Assembly (NCBI GenBank): GCA_032164295.1
Contig: JAJHTX010000005.1
Location: 310,001 to 374,000, forward strand
Origin: Inonotus obliquus
Lineage: Eukaryota; Basidiomycota; Agaricomycetes; Hymenochaetales; Hymenochaetaceae
Direction: 5' to 3'
DNA length: 64,000 bases
Every line of letters begins with the position of its first letter. Position 1 is the stretch's first letter. The position numbers and the translations under genes are program-made. This document shows, piece after piece, positions 9,885 through 19,975 of this stretch. The notes beneath the pieces were generated by a model, which had not been told where the DNA came from, ran no database searches, and saw only the letters and a program-made list of their open reading frames with translations.

Positions 9885-11026
9885 ATTATCTCAAATAACA
9901 GGCGATGGTTCTCTTCTCACTTTCTCATACAAACGAAGTATTTGAAAGGTAATCTAACTATCTCCATCTGTACACCCATTATTTCTCCGCATTCTTCAAA
10001 GTTGCGGCAGAGCAACTGTCAGAGACGTATACTTTCCTCCAAGCAATGAGTGAGATTACATCTACCGGAAGGGCGAAACGTACAACCTACGATGCTATAA
10101 TATAAGAATACCAGAAAGACTGGGAGCATCAACCAAGGCGCTTCGAAACAGATGCTCACCTAGACGGACTGAGTACAACGCACTCCTCGATCTGCAAGCA
10201 CTAGAGGCGCACCCAGTGGCAAAAAGGCTTTTTGCCACCACCACCCGTGTTCACAACATTGGGTCCCCAAAGGATGACTACAACCTCGAAGAAGTAGCGA
10301 ATGCGACGAGCTAATGTTCCTTCCCCGCCTTCAAGTTTTCCGTTTTCAATTCAAGCGGAGACCTAAATACGGCAGGAGCGGCAGAACGCCAAGTACCACG
10401 ACTCGGAGTTTTTTCGTTCGCAGTTTGATCAACCATTATTGTTTTCATCGATGAATTTCTCCTGATGAACTACGTCTAGAAAGAAAGGCCGGAACAGGCT
10501 CGCGGTTTTTGCTCTCGTGCAAGGTACGTCGAATCTCGACTTACATGTAATACTTACTCTCGTTAAACGCATCATGTCGGTCCATCTCGCCTTATCTGAG
10601 AACGGAACGTTTGATGATAGAAGCGTTGTATTCACCAGAGATTGTGGAAAACGTAGATCTACGCTATGTGCAGGAGAGATCGGGAACGATCCATCACATT
10701 CGATGCGAAAAATAGAGAGAAGATGAAGATGGAAATGTGGCAGACATACCATTGAAATTGGTGAGGATTCCATCCATTCTCTCGGGCAAGCATACTCAGC
10801 ATCTCGGAGCGACACAAGATCATCCCCGATCAATAATTCTTGATGTATCTTTATTCGTTTCTTATGAATTCTTCTTGCTACAGTACATACGACCGTATTC
10901 TGTATACGCCCGCTGCGTATCAGTACTCTGCTTGGAAATGAAGAGTACGGTGTCGTACAGTACGACTCGTATGCCGTAGTAGGTCTTTACTTTGCGCGCG
11001 TACCCGTATACGTACGCTACCGATCC
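9885..11026. repeat. 3' flank of zinc-finger module A1
   Basis: From ATTATCTCAAATAACAGGCG onward this matches 26975-27850 and, less closely, 56328-57320. It contains a short hairpin (GTGGCAAAAAG / CTTTTTGCCAC) near 10217 shared by the copies. No gene is supported. Its right part is the transposon inserted at 10741-11028. Confidence 0.75.
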
Positions 11027-11028
11027 CT
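10741..11028. mobile_element. 288-bp non-autonomous element in A1
   Basis: An exact 8-bp duplication AAATGTGG (10733-10740 and 11029-11036) borders the insert; the paralogue at about 49346 has a single AAATGTGG, so it is an empty site. The right end reads TAGCGTACGTATACGGG-like in reverse complement and is rich in CGTATAC words. A related piece lies at about 41186-41345, and a truncated one at 27817-27859. It has no coding capacity. Mirror-image terminal repeats are not obvious. Confidence 0.75.
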
Positions 11029-12033
11029 AAATGTGGGTGGTTGACGGCACTGGAGATGGGAAGACGTCTACGTCCGCATACGGCGGTTGATAACTTTTCA
11101 GATTGTTTACGCTCCCCCTCTTATATGGTTGCCAGCCCAGATCCATCGCTGCTTGGTAGCACGCGCTACCTGGTTCCCTCTTGACATGCGCCAGCAACTG
11201 GTCGGCGCGTAGATACCATCCATATGTTGTGCAGAAGCCAGTCTCCAGGCCTGGGCAGTACCAGGGCTCGAAATTAGGATCGTGACAAGTCCTCATGTGC
11301 CTGTCTCTGCCTTGCACTGTCGCATATGCTAATTCGCACCCTGGAAAGGTGCACGCAATTCTTGAACTCGGGGCCATTTTTCGCCCAGGACTCCTCCTCT
11401 GCTGCGTTGCCCCGTTGTCAGGGTGCGGCGGGGAAGTTGACGATGACGATGAAGACGTCTGGGTATTCATGGTTTGGGATTGGTTTAACGCTGCGACACC
11501 AGAATGTGGCATCGCACGCTCTGCATTCTCTTGAAACTTGTTTGTACTTCCAGCACTAGCTGAGCTCGAACATTGTTCAAGATTTATCAGCTGTGTGGAA
11601 CCAGCGCCTGTGTAGGCATATGGTGTAGGCATTACCGGATGAACCATGACTGGTTCTCGGTGCCTAACATCAGTCATCTTGAGGGTGATCGTCAGAGAAG
11701 GATGACTTTGTCGTGGAGGGTAGGTGCTTGCGGCGAGTACGCGGTCGACGACGGATGCACCACAAATGGGTACAAAAATCGCATTGTCCTTGATTGTTGG
11801 ATATTGTCAGTTGAAACGCTCGGTGATGGAAGGCGAATGCTTATCGGTCTCTGCGAGTTCTGCCGTCCGAATAATTCATAGTCACGGTTTGCAGCAGCAT
11901 TGTTGGTAGCAATGAGACACTGCGTCAGAGGGAGAACGTCCGGTCTATAAGGAGGCACACGATAGTGATACTGCTTCTGCGAGGGAAAGGCTCCGTTAGG
12001 AGTCGCAGAGCATTGATGAAAGTACGAATACAT
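11027..12033 (-). pseudogene. Zinc-finger paralogue A1, probable splice-site mutant
   Basis: Subfamily A, C2H2-type zinc-finger protein. Exons by comparison with A2 and A3: 11845-12033, 11732-11788, 11027-11677 (63+19+216 residues). The finger is C-x4-C-x12-H-x4-H (CTFPGC...HMRTCH), followed by WYCPGLE and ACYQAAMDLGWQP. The first intron donor, GTAAGC in A2 and A3, is ATAAGC here (11839-11844); without splicing the product would stop after about 114 residues and lose the finger. The second donor is GCAAGC. The stop codon is formed by one base of the target site and two bases of the inserted element at 10741-11028. TATTTAAA lies at 12123-12130, 90 bp before the ATG. The body is otherwise open, so the loss may be recent. 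Confidence 0.75.
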
Positions 12034-12130
12034 CAATGAAGATAAGAGTTGGACTCAGGAGGCGGTGGTAGAGATGGTGGAGAGAGGGAACGGATGGGGA
12101 GACAGAGGGTCAAGTAGGGGTGTTTAAATA

Positions 12131-12951
12131 CCTTTCCAGAGACCGGTGTCGAGGAACCAGGAAGTGTGGCATGGTCAGGATTCAGTGCTAAGGTCTGTAA
12201 GAAGGCCAATTGTTATCTGTTCTGTTCATCCAAATTAGGTTAAGCAGCTACGCTGTGGCCCTCAAGGTCCGTCATATGCGTGATGACCAAAACGGGTTTC
12301 TTCCCTAATCGAGTATCCCCCTATCAGCATCGACGGAATATAAATCGCGAAGCTCGTGCGGTGCGCGGGAAGCCATTTGGACCAGTTGGGCGGGTCATCA
12401 ATGTGGCCTCGAGACCTTTGGGCTTGGCCTTTATTTGTCTCAGTCTGCGATAGAGAATAGCCCTCCTCGTTTTCTGTGATTGAAAATTTGCGTTCCAACT
12501 ATCCTTAGAGGGGAGTATCGCCTCTCAGTGACTTTTCGTGGCTTGACTTGATCGGCGACTGGGTCCAGTTACCTTCGGATTCCGTACGTGGAATGGAGAG
12601 CATCGACGGTGCACCTCTACTCAGCTACCTTCAGGACGAGAAGGCGAGGCGCAGGGTGACATTCTCGGAGAGGGGAGACCCGATACGGTCGATCGGAATT
12701 TACTGCTTCGAGCGGGCCTTCGTCCTGATCTATAATGGGTCGCCCGTCTCCCTGGAGCTCACGTCGGTTTTCAGCGTTCATTCATCAGTTTCGAGATGCT
12801 ATTCATACATTCAGGCCTCGAAATGTGGACCCCATGAAATGTTAGCGGTTCTGGTTGTGCAAACCTACGCTCTTCAATAGCGCTCGTTGTCTTTGACGGA
12901 GAATCTCCTACACTATCTCGCACATCTGTAGATTCTACTTCCCCTCGCAGT
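12131..12951. repeat. 5' flank of zinc-finger module A1
   Basis: Upstream sequence shared with A2 (29028-29860) and A3 (58388-59210). It has short frames on both strands, none with consistent coding support across copies. Past the element at 12952-13575 the similarity to the other A modules ends. Confidence 0.7.
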
Positions 12952-13575
12952 TAGGGCTCCGCAGCGTATCTTATCCGATACGCGCGGATATTTTCAGTCG
13001 TATCCGCATCCGGGCGGATATCTCATGGCTGCTATCAGATCCGCTTCCGCGCGTATCTTATAAGGCGTATCCGGCATATCCGCGACCAAGGTTGATAGTA
13101 TACTTACAGAGCAAAAAAATGTCCCAGGACCTTCCAACGTGCATATAACGAAGTGCCGTCGGTGCTTTTGGGATAACACAACGTCAACGAATGGTCAACA
13201 TGGCGATTGGTGAAGGTCCAAATGTGTAATCCTGCCGTCACCCACCCTGATTCTTGGCAGTAGCATCTGACTAATTATTTTCTAGGGTTCAATTACTTGA
13301 TATGGTACGGAAACCTAGTGAAAGGAACACAAACCCTGGCTTACAGGCTCTTTGGAAGGACATTCGACTAATCAAATTTTACGTATTTCATCATTAATTC
13401 GTCATCCAGCTTGAGCCCCCCCAGGGTGGATGCCGTATAAGCGCGGATATGGCGGATTTCCAATGTCATATCCGGTTCCGCCCGGATATTTGCTCTTCAA
13501 GATCCTATCCGCGTCCGGGCGGGTAGCGGATCCGGCGTATCGGATCCGGGATATCCGATACGCTTTGGAGCCCTA
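12952..13575. mobile_element. hAT-like MITE, GCGGATA family, copy 1
   Basis: 624 bp, beginning TAGGGCTCCGCAGCGTATC and ending GATACGC...GGAGCCCTA, with many subterminal GCGGATA / TATCCGC words in both orientations. The flanks are CTCGCAGT and ACTGCAGT (5 of 8 shared), a decayed duplication or an imprecise one. The second copy at 60241-60884 has an exact 8-bp duplication. No transposase frame. TIR sequence and 8-bp duplication are those of the hAT superfamily. Confidence 0.8.
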
Positions 13576-14136
13576 ACTGCAGTATCGTAGATTCTGAGTT
13601 ATGCGTTAGCCTCTACAGTCTCATCCAAGTAGAAAACTACTTGTCTTCCTTACCAATATACCACCGTTAAGCACTGCTTCAGTTTTCAGTTGAGACGAGA
13701 AAGCCCTATTTCGTCGATCATGGTATTGTGTATGTAAGCAATTGATCCGCGTATAATAGCAAGATCGACTTTTGTTCTATGAGGTGAGGAAAAGGACAAA
13801 GACTCGCACCTCACCAGCAACGATGCGAAGTGAGTGCATAGCTCGACAAAGCCGGTACTCGACAAAGACTGGTTTGTGAGACTATGCAGAGGCCAGCGGC
13901 CGGCCGCGACATTCTCGACCAAGGCCCATTCTGTTCACCTTGCTTGCACAGACACTTAAGGGACGAACTTCATCTTCTTGGCTCACATGGCAGACCGGAA
14001 TACTCTGGGACTAAAGAATCACTTCACCATGGCATAGAGAAGATACAGGTGACATTCATTATAGTGTCGAATACATGGATAACCTCTAAAATCGATAATT
14101 ACATGGTGCAGGAAGGGAAACACTTTCTAGTTCGGC
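13576..14136. other. Intergenic, nothing recognised
   Basis: No supported gene, repeat or RNA. It may hold a short terminal exon of the next gene (GTAAGT donor near 14160, AG at about 14129). Confidence 0.4.
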
Positions 14137-15130
14137 CTAGTTGCCATGATGACGATCACTTACCATGTTCAACGCGGTAAACCGACCCAGTAGCCCTCCA
14201 TCTGCTCCCCGGAAATGGAGAGGCTCTTCAGGTAAAGCGATGTCGCTACTCCTCGTTGCCAACCTGACCGTCGGGTCGTCGTCCGAATCGAAATCTACTC
14301 CCTCGTCCTCATCCCATCCCTCGTCCTCGTATCTGCCCTCTTCCCAATCCTTCTGCTGCTCCAATAACTCTAGACTTGGATTGCGAACTACGGGATTCAC
14401 CCATCTCACGATAGCGGCGCCGGTCATGGGCTCGGGGGACGAGGGGGTGGATCGTCCTGCAGTCGGAGAAGGAAGGTCGGGGTGGTAAAAGTAAGGACCA
14501 TTAGGAATATCTCGGATCATGAGAGGCGTCACTTCTTTAGCAACCTTGCGTATTTCTTTAATTTCTCGTCCCAAGCGGAATCTAAATCGCTTCATAGGTA
14601 CAGTATAAGGGCGGAGTTGTAGGCGTCGTGCTTTTAGTAAATGCTTGTAGCTCACGCGTTTCGGCCGACGTGGGGGATCTGGTCGCCTACCGGACGGACC
14701 AGGCTTCATCAAGAAGCGTACTTGGAGTTTGCGGTGTTTGCCAAAGTCGGCTGTTGGATCGCCGTCGAGTTCCTTCGTGGCCGTGTAACGAGTGACCTGA
14801 AATGATGGTGTTAGACCCCGTGGCTGGGATGGGGACCGTTAAATATCTGGTGCTCACACTTTCAGAATCGAATAAAGCTTCCTTGAATGCAAGATGTCCC
14901 AATGGGCGTGGCTGGTCGACCTCGGCTTGCGTGGACCGAGCTGGTGTAAGTTTGCTCTTTTTGTTAGAATGAGAAAGCTCATTGCTTTTTTCGGATGGAA
15001 GCTTTCGCTTGACGCCCGATTCATTGACGAAGCTTGCCTCTGCTGCAGAGAGGTCAAACTTGGATCCGGTTGATCCAGTGCTTGACCGACTTTTCTTGGG
15101 AGCTTTGACTTTGCCGAAGATGGAAGACAT
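14137..15130 (-). CDS. Two-exon basic, probably nuclear protein of unknown function
   Basis: Two frames join across a 61-62 nt GTGAGC...TTTCAG intron (14797-14857): exon 1 14858-15130 (91 codons, from the ATG of MSSIFGKVKAPKKS) and exon 2 14137-14796 (219 residues plus stop). Residues 45-70 hold a bipartite Lys/Arg cluster (KRKLPSEKS...NKKSKL) that fits a nuclear localisation signal; the middle is very basic (RRPKRVSYKHLLKARRLQLRPY), followed by an acidic Asp/Glu stretch. I do not recognise a family. It occurs once in the window, is not near-identical to anything else, and its frame is clean, so it is likely a host gene. An internal GTAAGT near 14160 could move the last residues to another exon. 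Confidence 0.6.
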
Positions 15131-16116
15131 GTGGAAGAATAAAGCTGAAGGGATGTTACGTAGAAGTGTAAGCGTGTGGAGAGACTTGCAAATGCAAATA
15201 GAGATGGTGGTAGTATGATGGAAACATTTTTGTTTTCTCGTGGGTTGATATAGCTTCCGCATTGTGGCCTGGTTGTGGGTTCGGCATATGCCGAGATACA
15301 TGGAACGTCCTTTCTAATCCAATCATCTTATTGTTACTGTGAATGAACGAGAGAGCCACGACTGTGTGTGAGTTTTTTCGCCTGCTCGAACAGACGTGTC
15401 CCGGTAGGTACATTCTCATGTGCTATGTGCAACAGTCCGAGTCGGCAGGATTCCTCAAGTCGTCACATAGAGCTAATCCATACATCTGTCATGTCCATAT
15501 CACCATTTCGTAGCCCCTTCGGTAACTTTCAATCAAATAAAACAATTTACTCTTCAATGAGCGACCATCCTTGGATGAGTCCTTGATATTCTGCAATATT
15601 GGACAATAAAAGTCCGAGTATTGCAGGTATTTTCCGATAGTCTTTTGTGATCAACTAGTCTCTCCGAAACAACAATGTGCCCTTCTGTGAAATACCTGTC
15701 TCGTATCCTGTTTATCTACATCAACGTTTCTTGCAATTCTTGTCTCGCGGTGACTGACATAGTCCGCAGCTCACAACCAATTGCACGAGTGCCGATTTTG
15801 TGGCTCCAATTCCAACGTACTTCCTCCCAATGTTTCAGGATTCTGATGACAGTGCTTTCTGCTTTGACTCAGTCAATATAGGTACCCTACATTCATGAGT
15901 ACCCTGAGTAAATTACAGAAACACCATGAATCCTGCCGAATCCTACTTGATCTAAAGAATGTATAGGTTCGATACAATTTATTTTGTTTCTACAGATTCT
16001 GAGTCGACATGAATTACAGCAGGTCGATGCTTTACCTTTCAGCTGCGAGTGCATGCCATGTCTCACTCACTAAGAGTGCCCTTTTCAATGTTACAATGGA
16101 ATTCTACTAATCAAAC
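15131..16116. other. Intergenic, nothing recognised
   Basis: Short frames only; none has family features or support from a second copy. Confidence 0.4.
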
Positions 16117-16601
16117 TGTGATTACTTAAGACTTCAACAGTCATCATTGCTTGGTCATCCTTTATTATTCATCCTTGCTGATTCAACTCAGTCGTTATTT
16201 ATATTGCACATTACATGTGCTATTTCTCATTCACTTTGCATTCTCAGAGTTCTATTATTTATTCTACATTGTGCCCATATGGTCTCACTCCACTTTGCTC
16301 CACCAGACTCCACTCTGCTCTACTAAAGCACATGTACTACTTTGCGTCAGACTGGAGGGGGTCTCTCTGACTCTGGTTTGTCCCTTCACCTTTTCTCCCC
16401 CACTTTGCCTCTGGGCCTGTAGTCTATATAAACCCCATGTATAAGGGACCTAGCTCCCCAGCTTGACCTCTTGTACTCTCAGTGCAATATAGCTATTGGT
16501 CTCTCAGCTTGACCCTTAGCCTCTAGGTTAGCTAGACCTCTGAACTCTGACTCGAACTTCCAAGACAGGAAGTGTTCTTGTGAACTGAACCTCTGATTAC
16601 A
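16117..16601 (+). mobile_element. LTR-like sequence, possibly Copia-type
   Basis: The stretch begins TGTGATTAC and ends CTCTGATTACA, has a TATATAAA box at 16425-16432, and is followed by TTATTGGTAGTTGAG, which resembles the primer-binding region after Copia LTRs. No partner LTR and no pol were found nearby, so the call rests on these signals alone. Confidence 0.35.
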
Positions 16602-17534
16602 TTATTGGTAGTTGAGTAAGACCTGTGTTGCCTTAACATTCAATGGTCTATTTCGCACTATCACTTACTAGGGAGGCCGCAGAGCTTTCATGTCTGCATA
16701 TGTCCAAGCTACATGTCAGAAGAAATTGACTTATTTGGCATGCAGATCCAGAGACGCTACAACCCGATAAATTCCCACGATCATCAGACATGGAAAGACA
16801 ATTTGATCAAACATATTATACACGCACACGCTATTGTCCCTGGGGCTCAACATTACCAGGACAAATCAATACACCAATATGCAGGTTCTGTGAATGGGCA
16901 CATGAGGAAGCATGGATACTGCAGACATGGATACTCGAGGATGCAGTCAACTATATGCTTCGACATGAACCTTACTCAATTCAAACCAACCACCATTGGT
17001 CAACGGTTGCAGAAACAACTCAACCATTGTTCACACCTACACTAAATGCATACTTGCACGAAGTTACAGTTTGGTCAGGAAAGGGGTTACACTACATTGC
17101 GAATGCAGGTGTAATAGCATGGACAAGAAGATCGATACATTCCCAGCTATGCCGACGAGTGGCAATACAACTCGACTGGCCAATACATGCGGAAGCTACA
17201 AGAGAACATCAAGCACTATGCAATAATCTATTTGGCAACATAGTGGCACGATGGAAATCAGAGCAGAATCAACTACCGGGGATGATAGCATTGGAAATCT
17301 CTCAACCGAGGGAACGGGTCAACGGGGCGATCTTAACCTTCGTCATGGAAGGAATCAATGGCGATCAGGTGCAAGGAACGGAGATACGGATACCCGACGG
17401 ATATCGCCGAGCGACGATCTGGCGGACTGGGTTACCTGCCATAGTACAGGCAGAACCATATAGGCCCGCCGCTCTGGTGATTGATAATCGAGCTAATCCT
17501 ATTGAGGGAGGAAGCCCGAGTCAACCGAGACAGC

Positions 17535-19059
17535 TGTTAGAAAACGCTCGCCCTAAAGGGACTATACAGTAACCACAATAGGACGGTCCGGCTGGTTACG
17601 GGATCGGCGATACTTTTCTAAGGGTTTCCGGAGCCTACTTGGTTTTCACAAGCAGGGCAGATTCCCAAGTATAATAAGTGTTGCCTCAGACGCTTTCGTT
17701 TAACTGATCAAGTCGGGCCTTAACCTCGTTGACGGACTAGTAGGACAGTGTCGACTGCCGTTCGTAAGCTTCCCTAGTTGGTGGGCGACTGATCAATCGT
17801 TCCACGCCATAGAGTAAGAGAGGTTAAGCAGATTAGGTGGTCTTCAGATGAGAAGCTAGATGCCTAAGAGGACTCGATGGACAAAATGATCGAAAGAAAG
17901 ATGGGGAGCTACGGTCTAAGTCTACAACTATTTATACCTTTTCCTCATGTTGTGGACGGACCACTTCCTACGCTCCGTAGTTCCTACTCTCGATCTGATT
18001 CGTTATTCTAGCTTCTAAACTCGTCTGGTTTTCCTATTGTTCTGCTGCAGATTGACTCATCTTGACTTGAACTGAATTGAAACCTATGCTCGGGGTCGGC
18101 CTTGTGCTGTGCCCTGTGCATAGAGTGAGTCAGTGAGTGAGTCATTGAATGTGTGTTCGTATGTCATTGGTTTTGCATGGCTGCGCCATAGTTAGAGTTT
18201 GCTCGTCCGCAGTTGCTCGTGCATTTAAGGAATTCCGTTGGGGTTCCGTTGTATAGCATCTGGGGCTATGAAGGCTGTGATTTGCTTGTCGCCTCGGGAC
18301 TCTTGTTCGGGGCCGTCAAGTGTGATTTGACATCGGATATCATCGTGGGGAAACCAAGGTGGTTTGACATAGGTGCCTATGGCGATGAGTAGCCGTACAT
18401 TTCGTCGAGTATCGTTCAAAGGTATTCTCCAGCCTAGGTATAGGTCTCCTTGTAGTCGAATAGCTTTGCAGTATGCCCATAGTTCCCTGAGTGTGTTTGC
18501 AACCCATGCCGCTGTTATCGGTGAGCGGCGATTCGTAACGTAGTCTGCACTGATCTCCACGAATGTGCTTGGGCACTCGAGTGCTAATATGTCGTGGATT
18601 CCTACTATCGTCCAGTGCGTCTTTGGTTGCATGCCTATTGCCGTATCCATTGCTATTGTTGACCTCGTGCGATTTCGAATGACCTCCGGGGGATTGTGAT
18701 ATTCTCGATAAGCTGTTGCTTGTTCACTGGACACATGATACGTCAACATGCCCGCTGCCTCCCGTAGTATTATCTTGTGTAGGTCTTCGATGATCTGTTG
18801 CACTCTTCTGCATTTATAGCAAGCCGTTGGAGGTTGCTGTACTTGCTGCATCGTTTGCGAAGGTTTAGTGTGATCGTCGGGATTAGTGTTGCTAGCCAAT
18901 GCTTCTTGATCGTCGGCTTCGGTTTGTATTAGATTCGCGTGTTCTCCGCTTCTTGCTGTCGATCCTGATTGTCTCCGGCCAGTGAAATTAACCGGTCCCA
19001 TCCGGGGTAGTTTCGATCGGCGTTCCTAATCGAATCAAAATTTCAGCACAATCCTTTCA
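17535..19059 (-). mobile_element. Solo LTR, copy 2, with internal ORF
   Basis: Same element as 5070-6636 (1,525 bp). Ends TGTTAGAAAACG and CCTTTCA, flanked by the exact 5-bp duplication ACAGC (17530-17534 and 19060-19064). The different target sequence from copy 1 shows independent integration. Minus-strand TATA near 17930-17940. Confidence 0.85.
18225..19001 (-). CDS. LTR-borne ORF, second copy
   Basis: 258 codons, homologous over its full length to the frame at 5802-6578, with CYKC at the same place. Substitutions are scattered and there is no stop or length change. Product and function are unknown. Confidence 0.5.
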   Translation of the reverse strand: MGPVNFTGRRQSGSTARSGEHANLIQTEADDQEALASNTNPDDHTKPSQTMQQVQQPPTACYKCRRVQQIIEDLHKIILREAAGMLTYHVSSEQATAYREYHNPPEVIRNRTRSTIAMDTAIGMQPKTHWTIVGIHDILALECPSTFVEISADYVTNRRSPITAAWVANTLRELWAYCKAIRLQGDLYLGWRIPLNDTRRNVRLLIAIGTYVKPPWFPHDDIRCQITLDGPEQESRGDKQITAFIAPDAIQRNPNGIP

Positions 19060-19129
19060 ACAGCCGAACGGCCCAGCAGCACCTGCAGAAGATGAAGACA
19101 TGGCAGACTGTTCGAGTTGCTGTGCATGA

Positions 19130-19975
19130 CATCATATGGAACATTCGAGAAGGACTGACGTAGCAGTGCAGAAGGCACGGAGCTCCGCACAGCCACAGGA
19201 TTGGCCGGTGATGGCGTGATTGCTGTGCATTGACCAGGTATGAAGTCATATCGAAAGTCCTAGAAAGATTGCGGGGAAGATCGGAGGTGCATCGCCACCC
19301 GATTGGAGATTGCAGGGTATCGGACAAGATAGGGGCTGTGCTCGGAAGAATCAGGAGGCTGTGCCCGAGGGAGCCCGGGTAACTCAATAGATAGAAGCTT
19401 CGGGTATAAATAGGCCAAGTGAGGGTGGCTATGTCCCTCAGCAAAATTCTTCTGTACTAGCGTCAGAAGTCTGTACTAGTGAATACAAAGAAGCCCCACA
19501 AAGCTTCTCTTCTTCGCTATCACTCTTATCATCGGTACTAGTGTCCGGCCGGTCCCTTGACCCCGACTAAGTACTGTTGCTACTCTGCTCTACAAAGCAC
19601 CGCCTCGCACTTCCCATCGCTTATCAAGATGGACTGCGAATATTGCCGGAGTGAGTGGACTTGTTCTGGTGCGTCGATCGTGTTGATCAGTCGATCAATG
19701 ACGGTCTGCTGATCCAATCCGCACTGGTCCTAACAGAAACCCTCATCGATATGATACTTTCAAGTTTTCGGATCTTGAATGGACTTTACTAGCGAGGATT
19801 TCAAAGGTTTTACATGTGAGTTCATTTGGTGAATAAACTTTTATTCTGCATCAAGGTGAGTTTATTTATTTATAATTCTGTATGGTGCTTACTCTCAGTA
19901 TTATTACTATAGCCAAGCAAGACCTACGTTGCACGTCTGGTAGACTATAAATCTACCTTTTTTTCTTTTCAACTC
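19130..19975. other. LTR-like R-U5 segment, then unknown
   Basis: TATA at 19405-19412, then C/T-rich sequence to CTAACA at 19735, consistent with the end of an LTR read on the plus strand. GAAAC follows; the only near match upstream is GAAAT-TG at about 16724-16730, so a target duplication is not proven. The rest, to 19975, shows nothing. Confidence 0.35.

Larger units (their letters stand above)
16790..19129 (+). pseudogene. Retroelement-type ORF of unknown function, split by a solo LTR
   Basis: The frame from ATG 16790 runs into the solo LTR at 17535. If the LTR and one copy of its 5-bp duplication are removed, the frame continues without a stop from 17534 to 19065 and ends at TGA 19127-19129, giving about 269 aa with an acidic tail (APAEDEDMADCSSCC). 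It carries CRFC (CxxC) near residue 31 and helical sequence. I do not recognise it. Beyond it come a TATA box (TATAAATA, 19405-19412) and CTAACA at 19730-19735. This is the same order, ORF then TATA then CTAACA, as in the LTRs at 5070 and 17535 read on their own strand, so this too may be an ORF inside a large LTR. Confidence 0.55.

Noticed and set aside
9985..10110. Frame beginning MSEITSTG in the A flanks as a gene
   Set aside because: It stops after about 20 codons in all three copies and no splice sites extend it.
11295..11534. Plus-strand frames opposite the A-type finger exons (also at 28186, 57552)
   Set aside because: Shadows of the zinc-finger exons; they recur only because the sense exons do.
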